A stretch of 64,000 bases of DNA, taken from assembly GCF_009796825.1 (NCBI RefSeq), contig NZ_CP047030.1:3036501-3100500 (forward strand), given 5' to 3'. The first letter of the stretch is position 1. Every line of letters starts with the position of its first letter. The translations under genes were made by a program, and so were the position numbers. The stretch comes from Algibacter sp. L3A6 (GTDB lineage: Bacteria; Bacteroidota; Bacteroidia; Flavobacteriales; Flavobacteriaceae). Below, one piece after another: positions 55,421 to 64,000 of the stretch. The notes beneath the pieces were generated by a model that searched no databases, was not told the DNA's origin, and saw nothing but the letters and a program-made list of their open reading frames with translations.

Positions 55421-57529
55421 ATGGAATATATTTTTAAGGAAATAATTTTTAAATGGTATGAAGATCACCATAAACAAAAGGCTTATAACGAAAAGCAACT
55501 TGTTAATTTATTATACAAGCAAAATATTGAACTCGAATTAATTGAAAAAACACTCAGTGATTATTCAGTTTATTTTGATCGCGTAAAACGGTATTTATAT
55601 AGTCCAAAATGGAGTAAGCTTACTAGAGATTTTCCTTCTTGGTTTAATTTAGTAGATAGTAAAGAGCAAGAAATTACAAAGGCTTTTATAGACGAAGAAA
55701 ATGCTATTGAGGACGATAATGCTAGGTTATGGGTTGTAGCCAAAATTGATAAGAAGATTTCAAATTCCGATTTCGGATTTTTGTACCAAGCTGTTATTTC
55801 TCTGCCCGATGGTGTTTCTAGTCCTGGGCAAGAAGGCATACCAATAAATTTATGGTGGCAAGATGTTGCTAAGCAAAATAATATTCAAGGTGTTTTTTTA
55901 GCATATTATAGAAGTATTTCAACCATAATATTTCGAGTTTCAAATGAATTAACCGCCGAGCATTTAAATACTACATTTAAATTTAAACCCAAGGCCATTA
56001 ATTTTTTAAAACATATAAAAGATCGGTTTAACGCTGTAAAATATGACGAACTCAGCCTTACAAATAAGTTCTTTTTCAAAAGGAATATTAGAATAGATGA
56101 TGACTTTAAAAGTGAAATAATAGATGCATCATTAAACCAATCGCAGCAACAGGCAGTGCAAAGTGTATTCTCTCAAAATGTCACTTTTATTTGGGGCCCA
56201 CCAGGAACAGGAAAAACATATACACTTTCAAAAATTATAGCAAAAGCATGTACAAACGGGTTGCGAGTTTTAGCCGTTAGTATTTCAAATATTTCTATTG
56301 ATATTCTAGGAAAAGAAATTATAAATGAGTTTGAAAATTTCTCAGAAAGTTCAAAGAAACTCCTTGAAGATAGAAAGGTTTTAAGGTTTGGTTACCCCGT
56401 TTTATCAGAGATTGTAAATGATAGCAGACTTTATCCCGAAAAAGAAGAAGTAGATCGCGTAAGGAAAGAATACGGCACAGTTTTAAAGTATTTAAGAAGT
56501 CATTCTAAAAATACTGATAGGGAAGACATAGCCAGAGCCAGAAATAAACAAATTTTGCTTAAAAATGAGATAAAACAAATTAATCAAACAAGAATTGCTA
56601 ATTCTCAATTAGTGTTTACCACAGCGGCACAGTGCTTTTTAGCTGATAATTTTGAACATGAAAAATTTGATCTCGTAGTTGTTGATGAAGTAGGAATGAT
56701 GCCATTGATACAAACGCTTACTATGGCCAGTTTTTCAAAAAACAAATTTGTTGTTGCAGGAGATTTTAAACAACTTGGGCCAATAAGTACAGGTCAAACA
56801 GAGGCTGTAAATAATTGGTTTAATAAGGATGTTTTTGAATATATGGATGATGTTGAAGGTTATGATGAAAACATTAGAGTCATGCTTTCCGAACAACGCA
56901 GGATGCATCCAGACATTTGTTCGCTAATAAATGATAGGTTTTATAATGGTTTATTAACCTCTAATTATCAAGAGAAATTCACTTCAATTAAGTCTAGTTT
57001 TGGAGTTATTAATACGCCGTATTATTTTATTCCTGTAGAGCCAAAAAATGGAGCTGTTGTAAAAACTACGCAAGGACGATCTAGAGTTAATGATAAATCT
57101 GCTCAGGTTGTAACCGAACTTGTAGAAAGCTTAATAATAGAAAATGAAGCGATGATAATTGGTGTTATTACGCCTTATAACGGCCAAGTAATAAATTTAA
57201 AACGAAAATTGAGAAATAAAATGCTTTCCGATAATCAGCTTAAAAATGTTACGGTTGGTACAATACATTCTTTTCAAGGTTCGGGTTTCGATGCTATCAT
57301 TTATGATATAGTAGATAACTGCGAAAAAAATATAGGCATGCTATACAAAGGCATTCAAGGAGAACGATTAGTTAATGTGGCACTATCTAGAGCAAAACAT
57401 AAGTTAATTATTGTAGGCGATCCAAAGGTGTTTTCAATTTCGGACGATTTAAATGAAGTTTCTAAAAAATTACGATCTTTAATGGTTGATTTAAGATTGT
57501 CTGAGAATAAGTTGAGTTATAAAAATTAA
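55421..57529 (+). CDS. Superfamily I DNA/RNA helicase (IGHMBP2/UPF1-like)
   Basis: 702 residues from the ATG at 55421. An N-terminal helical region and accessory domain cover about 1-240. Motif I GPPGTGKT is at 259-266, motif II VVDEVG has D422 and E423, and a later LSEQRRMHPDICSLI is motif IV-like. Motif V/VI is seen in VGTIHSFQGSGFDAIIYDIV and VNVALSRAKHKLIIVG. These are the marks of UPF1-like 5'-to-3' helicases. Bacterial members may act in DNA or RNA repair. It lies outside the island and stands alone. Confidence 0.92.
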   Translation: MEYIFKEIIFKWYEDHHKQKAYNEKQLVNLLYKQNIELELIEKTLSDYSVYFDRVKRYLYSPKWSKLTRDFPSWFNLVDSKEQEITKAFIDEENAIEDDNARLWVVAKIDKKISNSDFGFLYQAVISLPDGVSSPGQEGIPINLWWQDVAKQNNIQGVFLAYYRSISTIIFRVSNELTAEHLNTTFKFKPKAINFLKHIKDRFNAVKYDELSLTNKFFFKRNIRIDDDFKSEIIDASLNQSQQQAVQSVFSQNVTFIWGPPGTGKTYTLSKIIAKACTNGLRVLAVSISNISIDILGKEIINEFENFSESSKKLLEDRKVLRFGYPVLSEIVNDSRLYPEKEEVDRVRKEYGTVLKYLRSHSKNTDREDIARARNKQILLKNEIKQINQTRIANSQLVFTTAAQCFLADNFEHEKFDLVVVDEVGMMPLIQTLTMASFSKNKFVVAGDFKQLGPISTGQTEAVNNWFNKDVFEYMDDVEGYDENIRVMLSEQRRMHPDICSLINDRFYNGLLTSNYQEKFTSIKSSFGVINTPYYFIPVEPKNGAVVKTTQGRSRVNDKSAQVVTELVESLIIENEAMIIGVITPYNGQVINLKRKLRNKMLSDNQLKNVTVGTIHSFQGSGFDAIIYDIVDNCEKNIGMLYKGIQGERLVNVALSRAKHKLIIVGDPKVFSISDDLNEVSKKLRSLMVDLRLSENKLSYKN

Positions 57530-57665
57530 GGAGCCAAAATAAACTTGACTATCAGTAAATTTTCATAGTTTCTTTAAATCGCTAAAGCTTTGGGAATTTA
57601 TCAAATAAAATCCTCATCTAGCTTACAATTTATAAATGAAAGACAATCCTATTAAGCCACCATCA

Positions 57666-58568
57666 CTACTTTAACTGATTAGCAAATTCTGATGGAAGCT
57701 CACTAATAGATCTAATTTTTACATCTTTATAATACACTTCTGCACCTTCACTTTGAAGTTGGATTTTACCTTTGGTTAGCGGTTTAGCTATGTCTTTTTC
57801 ATTATAAGTAACCGATTTTTCTACCACAAGAGCTATTTTTCCATTAACAATATGGTAAGCTTTATCGCCTATACAAACCAAATCAATTTGATTCCATCCT
57901 TCCAGCTTTCCGTAGTTAGCATTTTTTCTGCATCGGCCGTCTTCTCCGGTTTTAAATTGTTTGTAAGCACTGTTTGGGTTGTAGATAAAAATATCCCAAG
58001 CCGAATCTGGATTTTCTTTCTTAATCGCTTTTATATCGGCACCTGTACCAGCAATAGTGTAGTAATCTCCGCAATCTTCTTCTTGAATCTGAAATTCCTG
58101 AGACTGCATCCAACAGTTCCAAAAAGCACCTTGCTCTCCAATGGCATGGTACAAAATCCCGCTATCCATGGGTTTACCTAAACGAGGCGCATATTTTTTA
58201 TCGCCCCACTTAAACATAAGGCTTAAATGGTAGTTTTCGTATTTTTTTTTGGTAGTTACTGCACCGTAGATTTCTCCTGAAACTTTCAACACAGGTTCTC
58301 CATCCATTTCAATAGCCGAAAAAACGTTTAAAGGGTCGTTGTTTAACCCCAAGGGCGTTCCTTCTTCCATGCCGTTACCTTTATCGTAACCTTCAATAGC
58401 TACGCTGTAATGCGGTGCGCCAACAAACTCATCCCATTGGCTTAATTCCATATCTAGAAGATGTTCCCAATCTTGGTTTGTGGATTTTTTCGAATTGCAA
58501 GAGCTCAGCGTGATGTTAAGTAGAATAACTGTTACGGGGAATATTATTAACTTTAAACTAGATTTCAT
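57666..58568 (-). CDS. DUF1080 lipoprotein (3-keto-disaccharide hydrolase family)
   Basis: 300 residues with a lipoprotein signal peptide (lipobox LSSC, Cys at 24). The lectin-like fold of DUF1080 is seen in NYHLSLMFKWGDKKYAPRLG, DSGILYHAIGEQGAFW and WNQIDLVCIGDKAYHIVNGK. This family includes 3-keto-disaccharide hydrolases and other exo-acting sugar-processing enzymes. It is probably located in the periplasm or at the outer membrane and acts on glycans. Confidence 0.9.
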   Translation of the reverse strand: MKSSLKLIIFPVTVILLNITLSSCNSKKSTNQDWEHLLDMELSQWDEFVGAPHYSVAIEGYDKGNGMEEGTPLGLNNDPLNVFSAIEMDGEPVLKVSGEIYGAVTTKKKYENYHLSLMFKWGDKKYAPRLGKPMDSGILYHAIGEQGAFWNCWMQSQEFQIQEEDCGDYYTIAGTGADIKAIKKENPDSAWDIFIYNPNSAYKQFKTGEDGRCRKNANYGKLEGWNQIDLVCIGDKAYHIVNGKIALVVEKSVTYNEKDIAKPLTKGKIQLQSEGAEVYYKDVKIRSISELPSEFANQLK

Positions 58569-58638
58569 ATTTATAATTTAAATTCTATTAATTAATTCTA
58601 CACGAATATCTACTGCATTTCTATTAATGTAATTTCTG

Positions 58639-59121
58639 CTAAAGACCAACCGTACTTGCTCCAAACCCTTCTGGTTGAAACTCTATTCGTTTTATTTTCT
58701 TTTCGGCTAAAGCGTTTTTTATTTCAAAAATGGTTTGCCAATCTTTTATATTGAGCCGACCAATTAATTTATTTGTAATTCGTTTTTTTTCTTTTATTTC
58801 AATTTCCGATTTGTCTTTTTCAAATTTAATTTCTCTAAAAGAATACACAAGATTGGCGTAACTTATTTTAGCTTTCTTACCATTAAAATGGGCACAAACT
58901 AATGTACTTCCTTTAAATTCTATGGCTTTAATGAAGCTTTTTTGACGATTTAAACATCTTATGTTTGATATCATTTCAATGCATAAAAAAGGGAATATTA
59001 ATAAGATAAATATCCAATGAATTTTGAAGTAGAACAATGAGAGATATAAACCAAATTGAACACATATTAGAAGGGTGTAAAACGTTTTTTTGTTCTTATG
59101 ATGGTCTCTTTTAAATATCAT
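58639..59121 (-). CDS. Hypothetical membrane protein
   Basis: 160 residues with two N-terminal hydrophobic segments (about 13-30 and 34-48). A soluble C-terminal part (KAIEFKGSTLVCAHFNGKKA, LNIKDWQTIFEIKNALAEKK) follows. I recognise no family. It resembles the two-helix membrane proteins common in this phylum. It is 48 bases downstream of the DUF2459 gene's stop, on the same strand. Confidence 0.7.
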   Translation of the reverse strand: MIFKRDHHKNKKTFYTLLICVQFGLYLSLFYFKIHWIFILLIFPFLCIEMISNIRCLNRQKSFIKAIEFKGSTLVCAHFNGKKAKISYANLVYSFREIKFEKDKSEIEIKEKKRITNKLIGRLNIKDWQTIFEIKNALAEKKIKRIEFQPEGFGASTVGL

Positions 59122-59169
59122 TCTTTGAGTTTCTAGAGTATTTTTTTACAATTTGTTATCAAACCTGTT

Positions 59170-59817
59170 TTATTGATATTTATTCATTAGTCCAAAGTCG
59201 AAAGGAGTCCATAGGCAGGATTTTAACCCACTGTCTTTAAAACCAATATTTACCCAACTGTTACACGTTTTAAAACAGGAATAACTTCCTTTCGATGTAT
59301 AAAAATCATCGATAGAAGAGTAACCTTTGTTTTCAAGAATAATTTTCATGCCCTTTTGGTTCACCTCAAAGGTGTTCAGTAAATAATGGTTTAGTTTTTT
59401 TAATTCCAATTCGTTTATTTTTATTTCAACCCAACCTAATCGTTTCTGTCTATAACGCGTTACATGCATTAAAGTTGAACTTTCTAAAAACATGGCTTTA
59501 AAAGCAGTGCTAAAAGTCAAATCGTTCCAAGTAGGGGTGTTAATGTAGAAGTTTTCATCTCCCCAACCAAAAGACAAGTACGTGTCGTTTTGGTTATATT
59601 TTATTCCCGATAACACTAAACTATCGACATATTCTATCGGAATTACAATATCTAAATGCACTCCATTTGTATTTAAATATATTAGTTTTTCTGAATTTTC
59701 ATTGCTCACTTTTCTGTCTACAGTTATTGAAGATAGAATTAAAGCCATAATTATATATGCTGTCGGAATGAATAAAAGGTATAAAAACCATTTAATTATT
59801 TTCTTTCCTGTTTTCAT
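59170..59817 (-). CDS. DUF2459 (TIGR02117) family protein
   Basis: 215 residues with an N-terminal hydrophobic anchor (about 9-29). The family pattern includes LNTNGVHLDIVIPIEYVDS, SFGWGDENFYINTPTWNDLT and the late YSCFKTCNSWVNIGFKDSG. DUF2459 proteins are of unknown function and are predicted to sit in the membrane or periplasm, with conserved His and Cys residues that suggest a catalytic role. The length is normal. Confidence 0.87.
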   Translation of the reverse strand: MKTGKKIIKWFLYLLFIPTAYIIMALILSSITVDRKVSNENSEKLIYLNTNGVHLDIVIPIEYVDSLVLSGIKYNQNDTYLSFGWGDENFYINTPTWNDLTFSTAFKAMFLESSTLMHVTRYRQKRLGWVEIKINELELKKLNHYLLNTFEVNQKGMKIILENKGYSSIDDFYTSKGSYSCFKTCNSWVNIGFKDSGLKSCLWTPFDFGLMNKYQ

Positions 59818-59924
59818 ATCGTTTGGCTCGTAGGTTTACTAAAGTTTGCGTGTAAGATAGGTTTAGCTAAAACTAGCAATTTTTTATAAGCAATGTTGCC
59901 AATAGTTTTTATTATTAAATTTTT

Positions 59925-60509
59925 TTAAAAATCATCAGAGAACCATTCTTCTTCCAAATCGTGATCGTCGGCTAATTCCTGTGCTTCAGATTCGTAATTA
60001 CCTTCGTTTACGAGACCTCTTATAAAAGCTTCAAAATTTACAGCTAAAAATGTTTTCTTATAGTTGTTCTCTTGGTCGATATGTACAACTTCTGGCTCTC
60101 CATCTTTTCCGCACTTCGTATAATCCAGCATTATCATATCGTGTCCAGCAGAAGGACAGTCACAAACATAAACTCCGGAATTAGGATAGCCCCACTCATC
60201 AATCCAAAATTGACTACTGAAATCTCCACATAAAGAGTAGGGTTTCTCATTTCCAATTCCCATTATACCCGTAATTGCAATATGATTATCCGCCCAAGTC
60301 GTTTTTTCAGTTGTTGGATAACAGGTGTTTTTAGGGATTCCGCCATTTTGAGATTTCATTAATTTTATATAAGAATCGGGAAGTTTATAACCAAGTTGAT
60401 TCGTTATATTTTTAATAATTTCATCTGTCGGATATTTTCCAACATATTCTTTGTCTGCATAATCGCTTTTTTTCCAAAAATTAGTGAAATCAAAATTTTC
60501 AAATATCAT
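59925..60509 (-). CDS. SMI1/KNR4 (SUKH) family protein
   Basis: 194 residues. The core has YKLPDSYIKLMKSQNGGIPK and SSQFWIDEWGYPNSGVYVCD, then GHDMIMLDYTKCGKDGEPEV, a strong SUKH pattern. SUKH proteins are often immunity proteins against nuclease toxins. No toxin gene is adjacent, so it is an orphan. It is outside the island, upstream of an Imm26-like gene, so the pair may be an immunity cluster. Confidence 0.87.
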   Translation of the reverse strand: MIFENFDFTNFWKKSDYADKEYVGKYPTDEIIKNITNQLGYKLPDSYIKLMKSQNGGIPKNTCYPTTEKTTWADNHIAITGIMGIGNEKPYSLCGDFSSQFWIDEWGYPNSGVYVCDCPSAGHDMIMLDYTKCGKDGEPEVVHIDQENNYKKTFLAVNFEAFIRGLVNEGNYESEAQELADDHDLEEEWFSDDF

Positions 60510-60686
60510 TTTATCTAATCTTATTGGTTAATAGTATTTAGAACGCACTGTGCGGTATTACAAGCACATTACTTTTGCTTTATGTCTGTTAATATTCAAT
60601 TCGCTTAAATTTAGCCCTTTTGTCCACTTGATACTCATGTGATTTTGTAAATAGAAATTAGTTTTACCAATCTCTATTTTCCTCAA

Positions 60687-61478
60687 TTATATTGTCAGCA
60701 AGCTTTTATCAAGTTCTTTTGCAATCGAAATGTCAATTAGTTTCTCAACCAAATATTCTCGTTCTATTGTTCCTATGTGAGAAAACTTCTCGTCAACCTT
60801 ATTTATAGCTTCAATACATTTTTTCAATGCATTTTCTTTAGTTCTTTGCTGGCCTTCTTTTTCTTCATATTTAAGAATAGCTTTTTCTGTTTTTATCAAA
60901 GCTTCGGGATTGATGTAATAAAGCCAGTCTTTAAAATAATGAGGATCTATCTTTTTAGCTTTAGAAGTTTTTAATTTTTCTTCCTCCTCTAGTCCTTTTA
61001 AGATAGCTTGTATTGACATTGGTTGGTGAGTATTTTGTATTCCATTATGAAAATCACACTTACTCGGCATTGAGAACTGAGGCACTAAAAGTGGTTTAAA
61101 TTCACTAAATTTTTTTACTTGTCGATTGTCAAACTTTGAGAATTTGTACTTGTCTTTTAGCTTGTAATCCATCAATTTTTTATCAAATTGAATATGTGGT
61201 TCTTTATTCCATACGCTGAAGTAACAAGCTGTATTCTTTCTATAATATTTGTGTTTGTAAATAGTCGATAAATCCAAATCTTCAATTTTTGGAATGTTTT
61301 TAAATGTTTTCTGAAAAACAGCTAGATAGTAGCCGAATTTAAAATCAATATCATAAGGAGCAGGTAGCCCTGTTACTATTTTTAGTATTTGAAGAAAGAA
61401 ATATTTGCCGTTTAACTTAAAGTTGTAAATATCACCTTCCTCAATTTTTTCAATCGCTATTTCTGATTTTTTCGTCAT
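60687..61478 (-). CDS. Imm26-like hypothetical protein
   Basis: 263 residues. The N-terminal part (IEEGDIYNFKLNGKYFFLQI, APYDIDFKFGYYLAVF) resembles the beta-rich Imm26 immunity domain. The rest is charged and helical (EKAILKYEEKEGQQRTKENA). The assignment rests on this resemblance only. It lies 177 bases upstream of the SUKH gene on the same strand, which supports an immunity role. Confidence 0.6.
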   Translation of the reverse strand: MTKKSEIAIEKIEEGDIYNFKLNGKYFFLQILKIVTGLPAPYDIDFKFGYYLAVFQKTFKNIPKIEDLDLSTIYKHKYYRKNTACYFSVWNKEPHIQFDKKLMDYKLKDKYKFSKFDNRQVKKFSEFKPLLVPQFSMPSKCDFHNGIQNTHQPMSIQAILKGLEEEEKLKTSKAKKIDPHYFKDWLYYINPEALIKTEKAILKYEEKEGQQRTKENALKKCIEAINKVDEKFSHIGTIEREYLVEKLIDISIAKELDKSLLTI

Positions 61479-61692
61479 ATTCTTATTATGAACGTTAAAT
61501 GTAAGAAATCGTAGGGCAGGAGATAAGCACTGTCGTTTCGGTTTATTACTTAGCGAAATATAAATATTTTGCTTTTAACTTTTCTATTATAAATGCCAAA
61601 TCAAAAGTTTTGGCGGACTTTATAAAAACACACTAAACTTTGGTGTAAGTACCAAACCCCGCATTAATTATAGCTTTTGTTATACTTAGTTT

Positions 61693-62268
61693 TTATTTTC
61701 TTTTCCATTTCGAATCAACTTTAATAAATTCCATTTTCACTTTATCATTTTCAGATTTATGAAGAGAATAACTATAAATTATAACGGTATCCTTTTTTAT
61801 GGATATATCTTTAACTTCATAAAGTTCTTTCTTTTGATTTGATGAATCTGATATTATTTCAAAATTATATTTTTCTGATATAAAATTATCGTCAAAAATA
61901 ACTCCAACAATAATAGTACTACCATTTACAGAATTACTCATTTCAAAATCCTTTGATAAATCAAGATAAAAAGGGTTGTCTAAAAGATGTTTTATTTCTT
62001 GAATTCTCTCCGAAAAAGTAGGTGTTTCGTCAAATCTAGAGTCATTTCCACAGACACCATATTCTCTCTTTGTAGCTAAATATAAAGTATCATTATTACT
62101 CAGGCTGCTAGCAATTTCTTTAACAATTTCAGTCTTTAATTGATTTGAATTTTCGACTTCCTTTGTTGAAGGTAAAAAAAGGTCTGTATTCATAAATAAA
62201 AAGTATAAAAACGACAATAGAATCACGATTGATACAAATATTTTTAGTCTTATGTTTTTTATTTTCAA
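61693..62268 (-). CDS. Hypothetical membrane-anchored protein
   Basis: 191 residues with one N-terminal hydrophobic segment (about 10-28) and a soluble, Ser- and Lys-rich external part. I recognise no family. A gap of 214 bases separates it from the Imm26-like gene; no operon is clear. Confidence 0.7.
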   Translation of the reverse strand: MKIKNIRLKIFVSIVILLSFLYFLFMNTDLFLPSTKEVENSNQLKTEIVKEIASSLSNNDTLYLATKREYGVCGNDSRFDETPTFSERIQEIKHLLDNPFYLDLSKDFEMSNSVNGSTIIVGVIFDDNFISEKYNFEIISDSSNQKKELYEVKDISIKKDTVIIYSYSLHKSENDKVKMEFIKVDSKWKRK

Positions 62269-62429
62269 ATCAGGTTTTTTTTAGCAAAACGGTTTTATGT
62301 ATGATTAGTTGCGTGATTCATGCACTAAAGTTAGCAAATAGATCACAGATAGAAAGTCCGTAAGGGCTTTTGTAAGTAGAATAAAACCAAGCAATTAATC
62401 ATACGCGTTGTTGTGCTTTCGTTATTTTG

Positions 62430-64000
62430 CTATTTCTTGTAAGCTACTTTACCATTAAAAATAGTCATGTCGATTTCAGTATCTAAAATCTGATTTTCTT
62501 CAACAGTCATCAAATCTTGATTGTAAATTGTAAAATCAGCAAGCTTACCACTACTAATAGAACCTTTAATGTTTTCTTCGAAGGCGCCATACGCAGCATC
62601 TAAAGTGTATGATTTTAATGCTTGCATTCTCGTCATTTTTTGTTCTGGCTCATAACCGCCTTCAGGGATTCCTTTAAGTGTTTTTCGGCTTACACTAGCA
62701 TAGAAACTGGCAATAGGATTAAGAGGTTCTACAGGCACGTCCGTTCCATTAACAATAGGAACGCCACTCTGTAATAAAGCTTGCCACATGTAAGCGCCAT
62801 CTTTAATTCGTTTTTCACCTAAACGGTCAATGGCCCAAGGTCTATCGGAAGACAAGTGTATTGCCTGCATTGCAGGAATTACATTTAATTCTGCAAAACG
62901 AGGAATGTCATCTGGATGTAGATGTTGCGCATGTTCAATACGGAATCTATGATCGGTATCTAGCATATTCAATTCCTTTAACGCTAATTCATATTGATCC
63001 AGAATTTCTCTATTAGCACGATCTCCAATGGCATGCGAGCAGACTTGAAAATTGTTTTGAAGTCCTTTTATTGCTACTTCTTTTAGAATGTCCATAGGAA
63101 GCGTTTCATGGCCATAGTGACCTGGGCGATCTGTATAAGGTTCTAAAAGCCAGGCACCCCTGGAACCTAAAGCACCATCACAACTTAATTTAATAGAACG
63201 TATAGTAAAACGATGATCTGGATCTATCCTCGGACCTTTTTCTAACCATTCGTTAAGTAATTCTTCACCACCTCTTAACATGGCATACATTCTAATATTC
63301 ATTTTTCCAGCCGATTTCATGTCATCGTAGAGTGCTATTGTATTACTTGAAATACCTGCGTCATGAAAACTAGTGATACCATTTTTATGGCACGCTTCCA
63401 TAGCTAGATTAAAAGCTTGAATGTTTGTTTCTGGCGTCTCTTCTGGGATATACTTGTAAATCATAGATATTGCATGTTCATTGAAAATACCTGTTGGCAT
63501 ACCAAATTGATCTACAATAACTTCTCCTCCTTCCATATTATATGTCTGGATTCCCTCTTTACGTAAGCCTTTTAAACCTGCAATTTCCATAGCCTTAGCA
63601 TTTGCGAAGCCTGCGTGACCACTTGCATGACTTAAAAAAACAGGATTATCTGGTGATACTTCGCTGAGTAAATGATGCGTCTGAAATCCTTTAACGGTGT
63701 TTGCTGGCATACTGTCCCATTTGCTTTGGTGCCAACCTCTACCAAGAATCCATTCGCCTGGTTTAGACGTTTTAACTTTCTCTGCAACAGCGTCTATAAT
63801 ATCTTGATAGCTGCTTGTATTCATAAGGTCAAGCTCTAATTCATTATAGCCTAAGCCCATAAAATGACCATGACCTTCAATTAAGCCAGGCGTCATCGTC
63901 TTACCTTCTAAATTTATAAGTTCCGTTTGTTCGTTTTGATAGCTTTTGGCTTCCTCAAAACTTCCAGCAAAGAGAATTTTATCCTTTTTTGTTACAACGG
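62430..64000 (-). CDS. Amidohydrolase, YtcJ-like (partial)
   Basis: At least 523 residues; the N-terminus lies beyond the window, since the frame is open to 64000 (VVTKKDKILFAGSFEEAKSY). The metal-binding motif TPGLIEGHGH is followed by later ligands in SHAIGDRANR and RIEHAQHL, and by GTDVPVEPLNP with the catalytic aspartate. These are typical of YtcJ-like amidohydrolases, which hydrolyse amides, ureas or related bonds. A signal peptide cannot be judged because the start is missing. Confidence 0.9.
   Translation of the reverse strand, partial: VVTKKDKILFAGSFEEAKSYQNEQTELINLEGKTMTPGLIEGHGHFMGLGYNELELDLMNTSSYQDIIDAVAEKVKTSKPGEWILGRGWHQSKWDSMPANTVKGFQTHHLLSEVSPDNPVFLSHASGHAGFANAKAMEIAGLKGLRKEGIQTYNMEGGEVIVDQFGMPTGIFNEHAISMIYKYIPEETPETNIQAFNLAMEACHKNGITSFHDAGISSNTIALYDDMKSAGKMNIRMYAMLRGGEELLNEWLEKGPRIDPDHRFTIRSIKLSCDGALGSRGAWLLEPYTDRPGHYGHETLPMDILKEVAIKGLQNNFQVCSHAIGDRANREILDQYELALKELNMLDTDHRFRIEHAQHLHPDDIPRFAELNVIPAMQAIHLSSDRPWAIDRLGEKRIKDGAYMWQALLQSGVPIVNGTDVPVEPLNPIASFYASVSRKTLKGIPEGGYEPEQKMTRMQALKSYTLDAAYGAFEENIKGSISSGKLADFTIYNQDLMTVEENQILDTEIDMTIFNGKVAYKK

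Overview
The window is AT-rich DNA from a member of the Bacteroidota, almost certainly the family Flavobacteriaceae. The evidence is the menaquinone genes, DUF2853 and DUF3995 proteins, RlmF, several TAnnTTTG-type promoters, and no visible Shine-Dalgarno pattern. Coordinates below were read by eye and no database search was possible.

Layout. (1) 1-18546 is ordinary chromosome: the end of sbcD, sbcC, small membrane and secreted proteins, a HAD phosphatase, rlmF (apparently without an ATG/GTG/TTG start), a ZIP transporter, two methyltransferases, a GNAT enzyme, a menaquinone cluster (hotdog thioesterase, isochorismate synthase, menD), DUF2853, a CvfB-like S1 protein and mnmE. Two copies of a structured dispersed repeat lie in opposite orientations at 4276-4431 and 9576-9746. 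(2) 18547-51896 is a 33.4-kb genomic island inserted at the 3' end of mnmE. The last 18 bases of mnmE (18529-18546) recur imperfectly at 51879-51896, still encoding FCIGK-stop. The left end holds a zinc-finger/HTH protein, a tyrosine integrase, an excisionase-like protein and a small replication module. (3) From 51897 to the end is chromosome again: a hydrolase, an interrupted polysaccharide deacetylase, a superfamily I helicase, a DUF1080 lipoprotein, a DUF2459 protein, SUKH and Imm26-like immunity-type proteins, and a partial amidohydrolase.

The island's cargo is mainly genome defence. A type III restriction-modification pair (mod 24351-26375, res 33522-36647) is split by a compact five-gene operon: a dynamin-like GTPase, a small membrane partner, a HerA/DUF87 ATPase, an LHH-type HNH nuclease and a SUKH immunity protein. 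The first four genes are joined by ATGA stop-start overlaps. A decayed copy of the start of res lies just after mod at 26565, so the operon appears to have been inserted between mod and res. After res come a membrane protein, a large helicase with a PLD-like N-terminus, and a DUF4391 protein. The right part of the island carries secreted proteins, a Fic protein with a double operator, MORN/YwqK-like proteins and a PAS-LuxR regulator.

The best candidate for an undescribed system is the dynamin-HerA-LHH-SUKH operon (26670-33335), with the enlarged type III locus around it as a second candidate.
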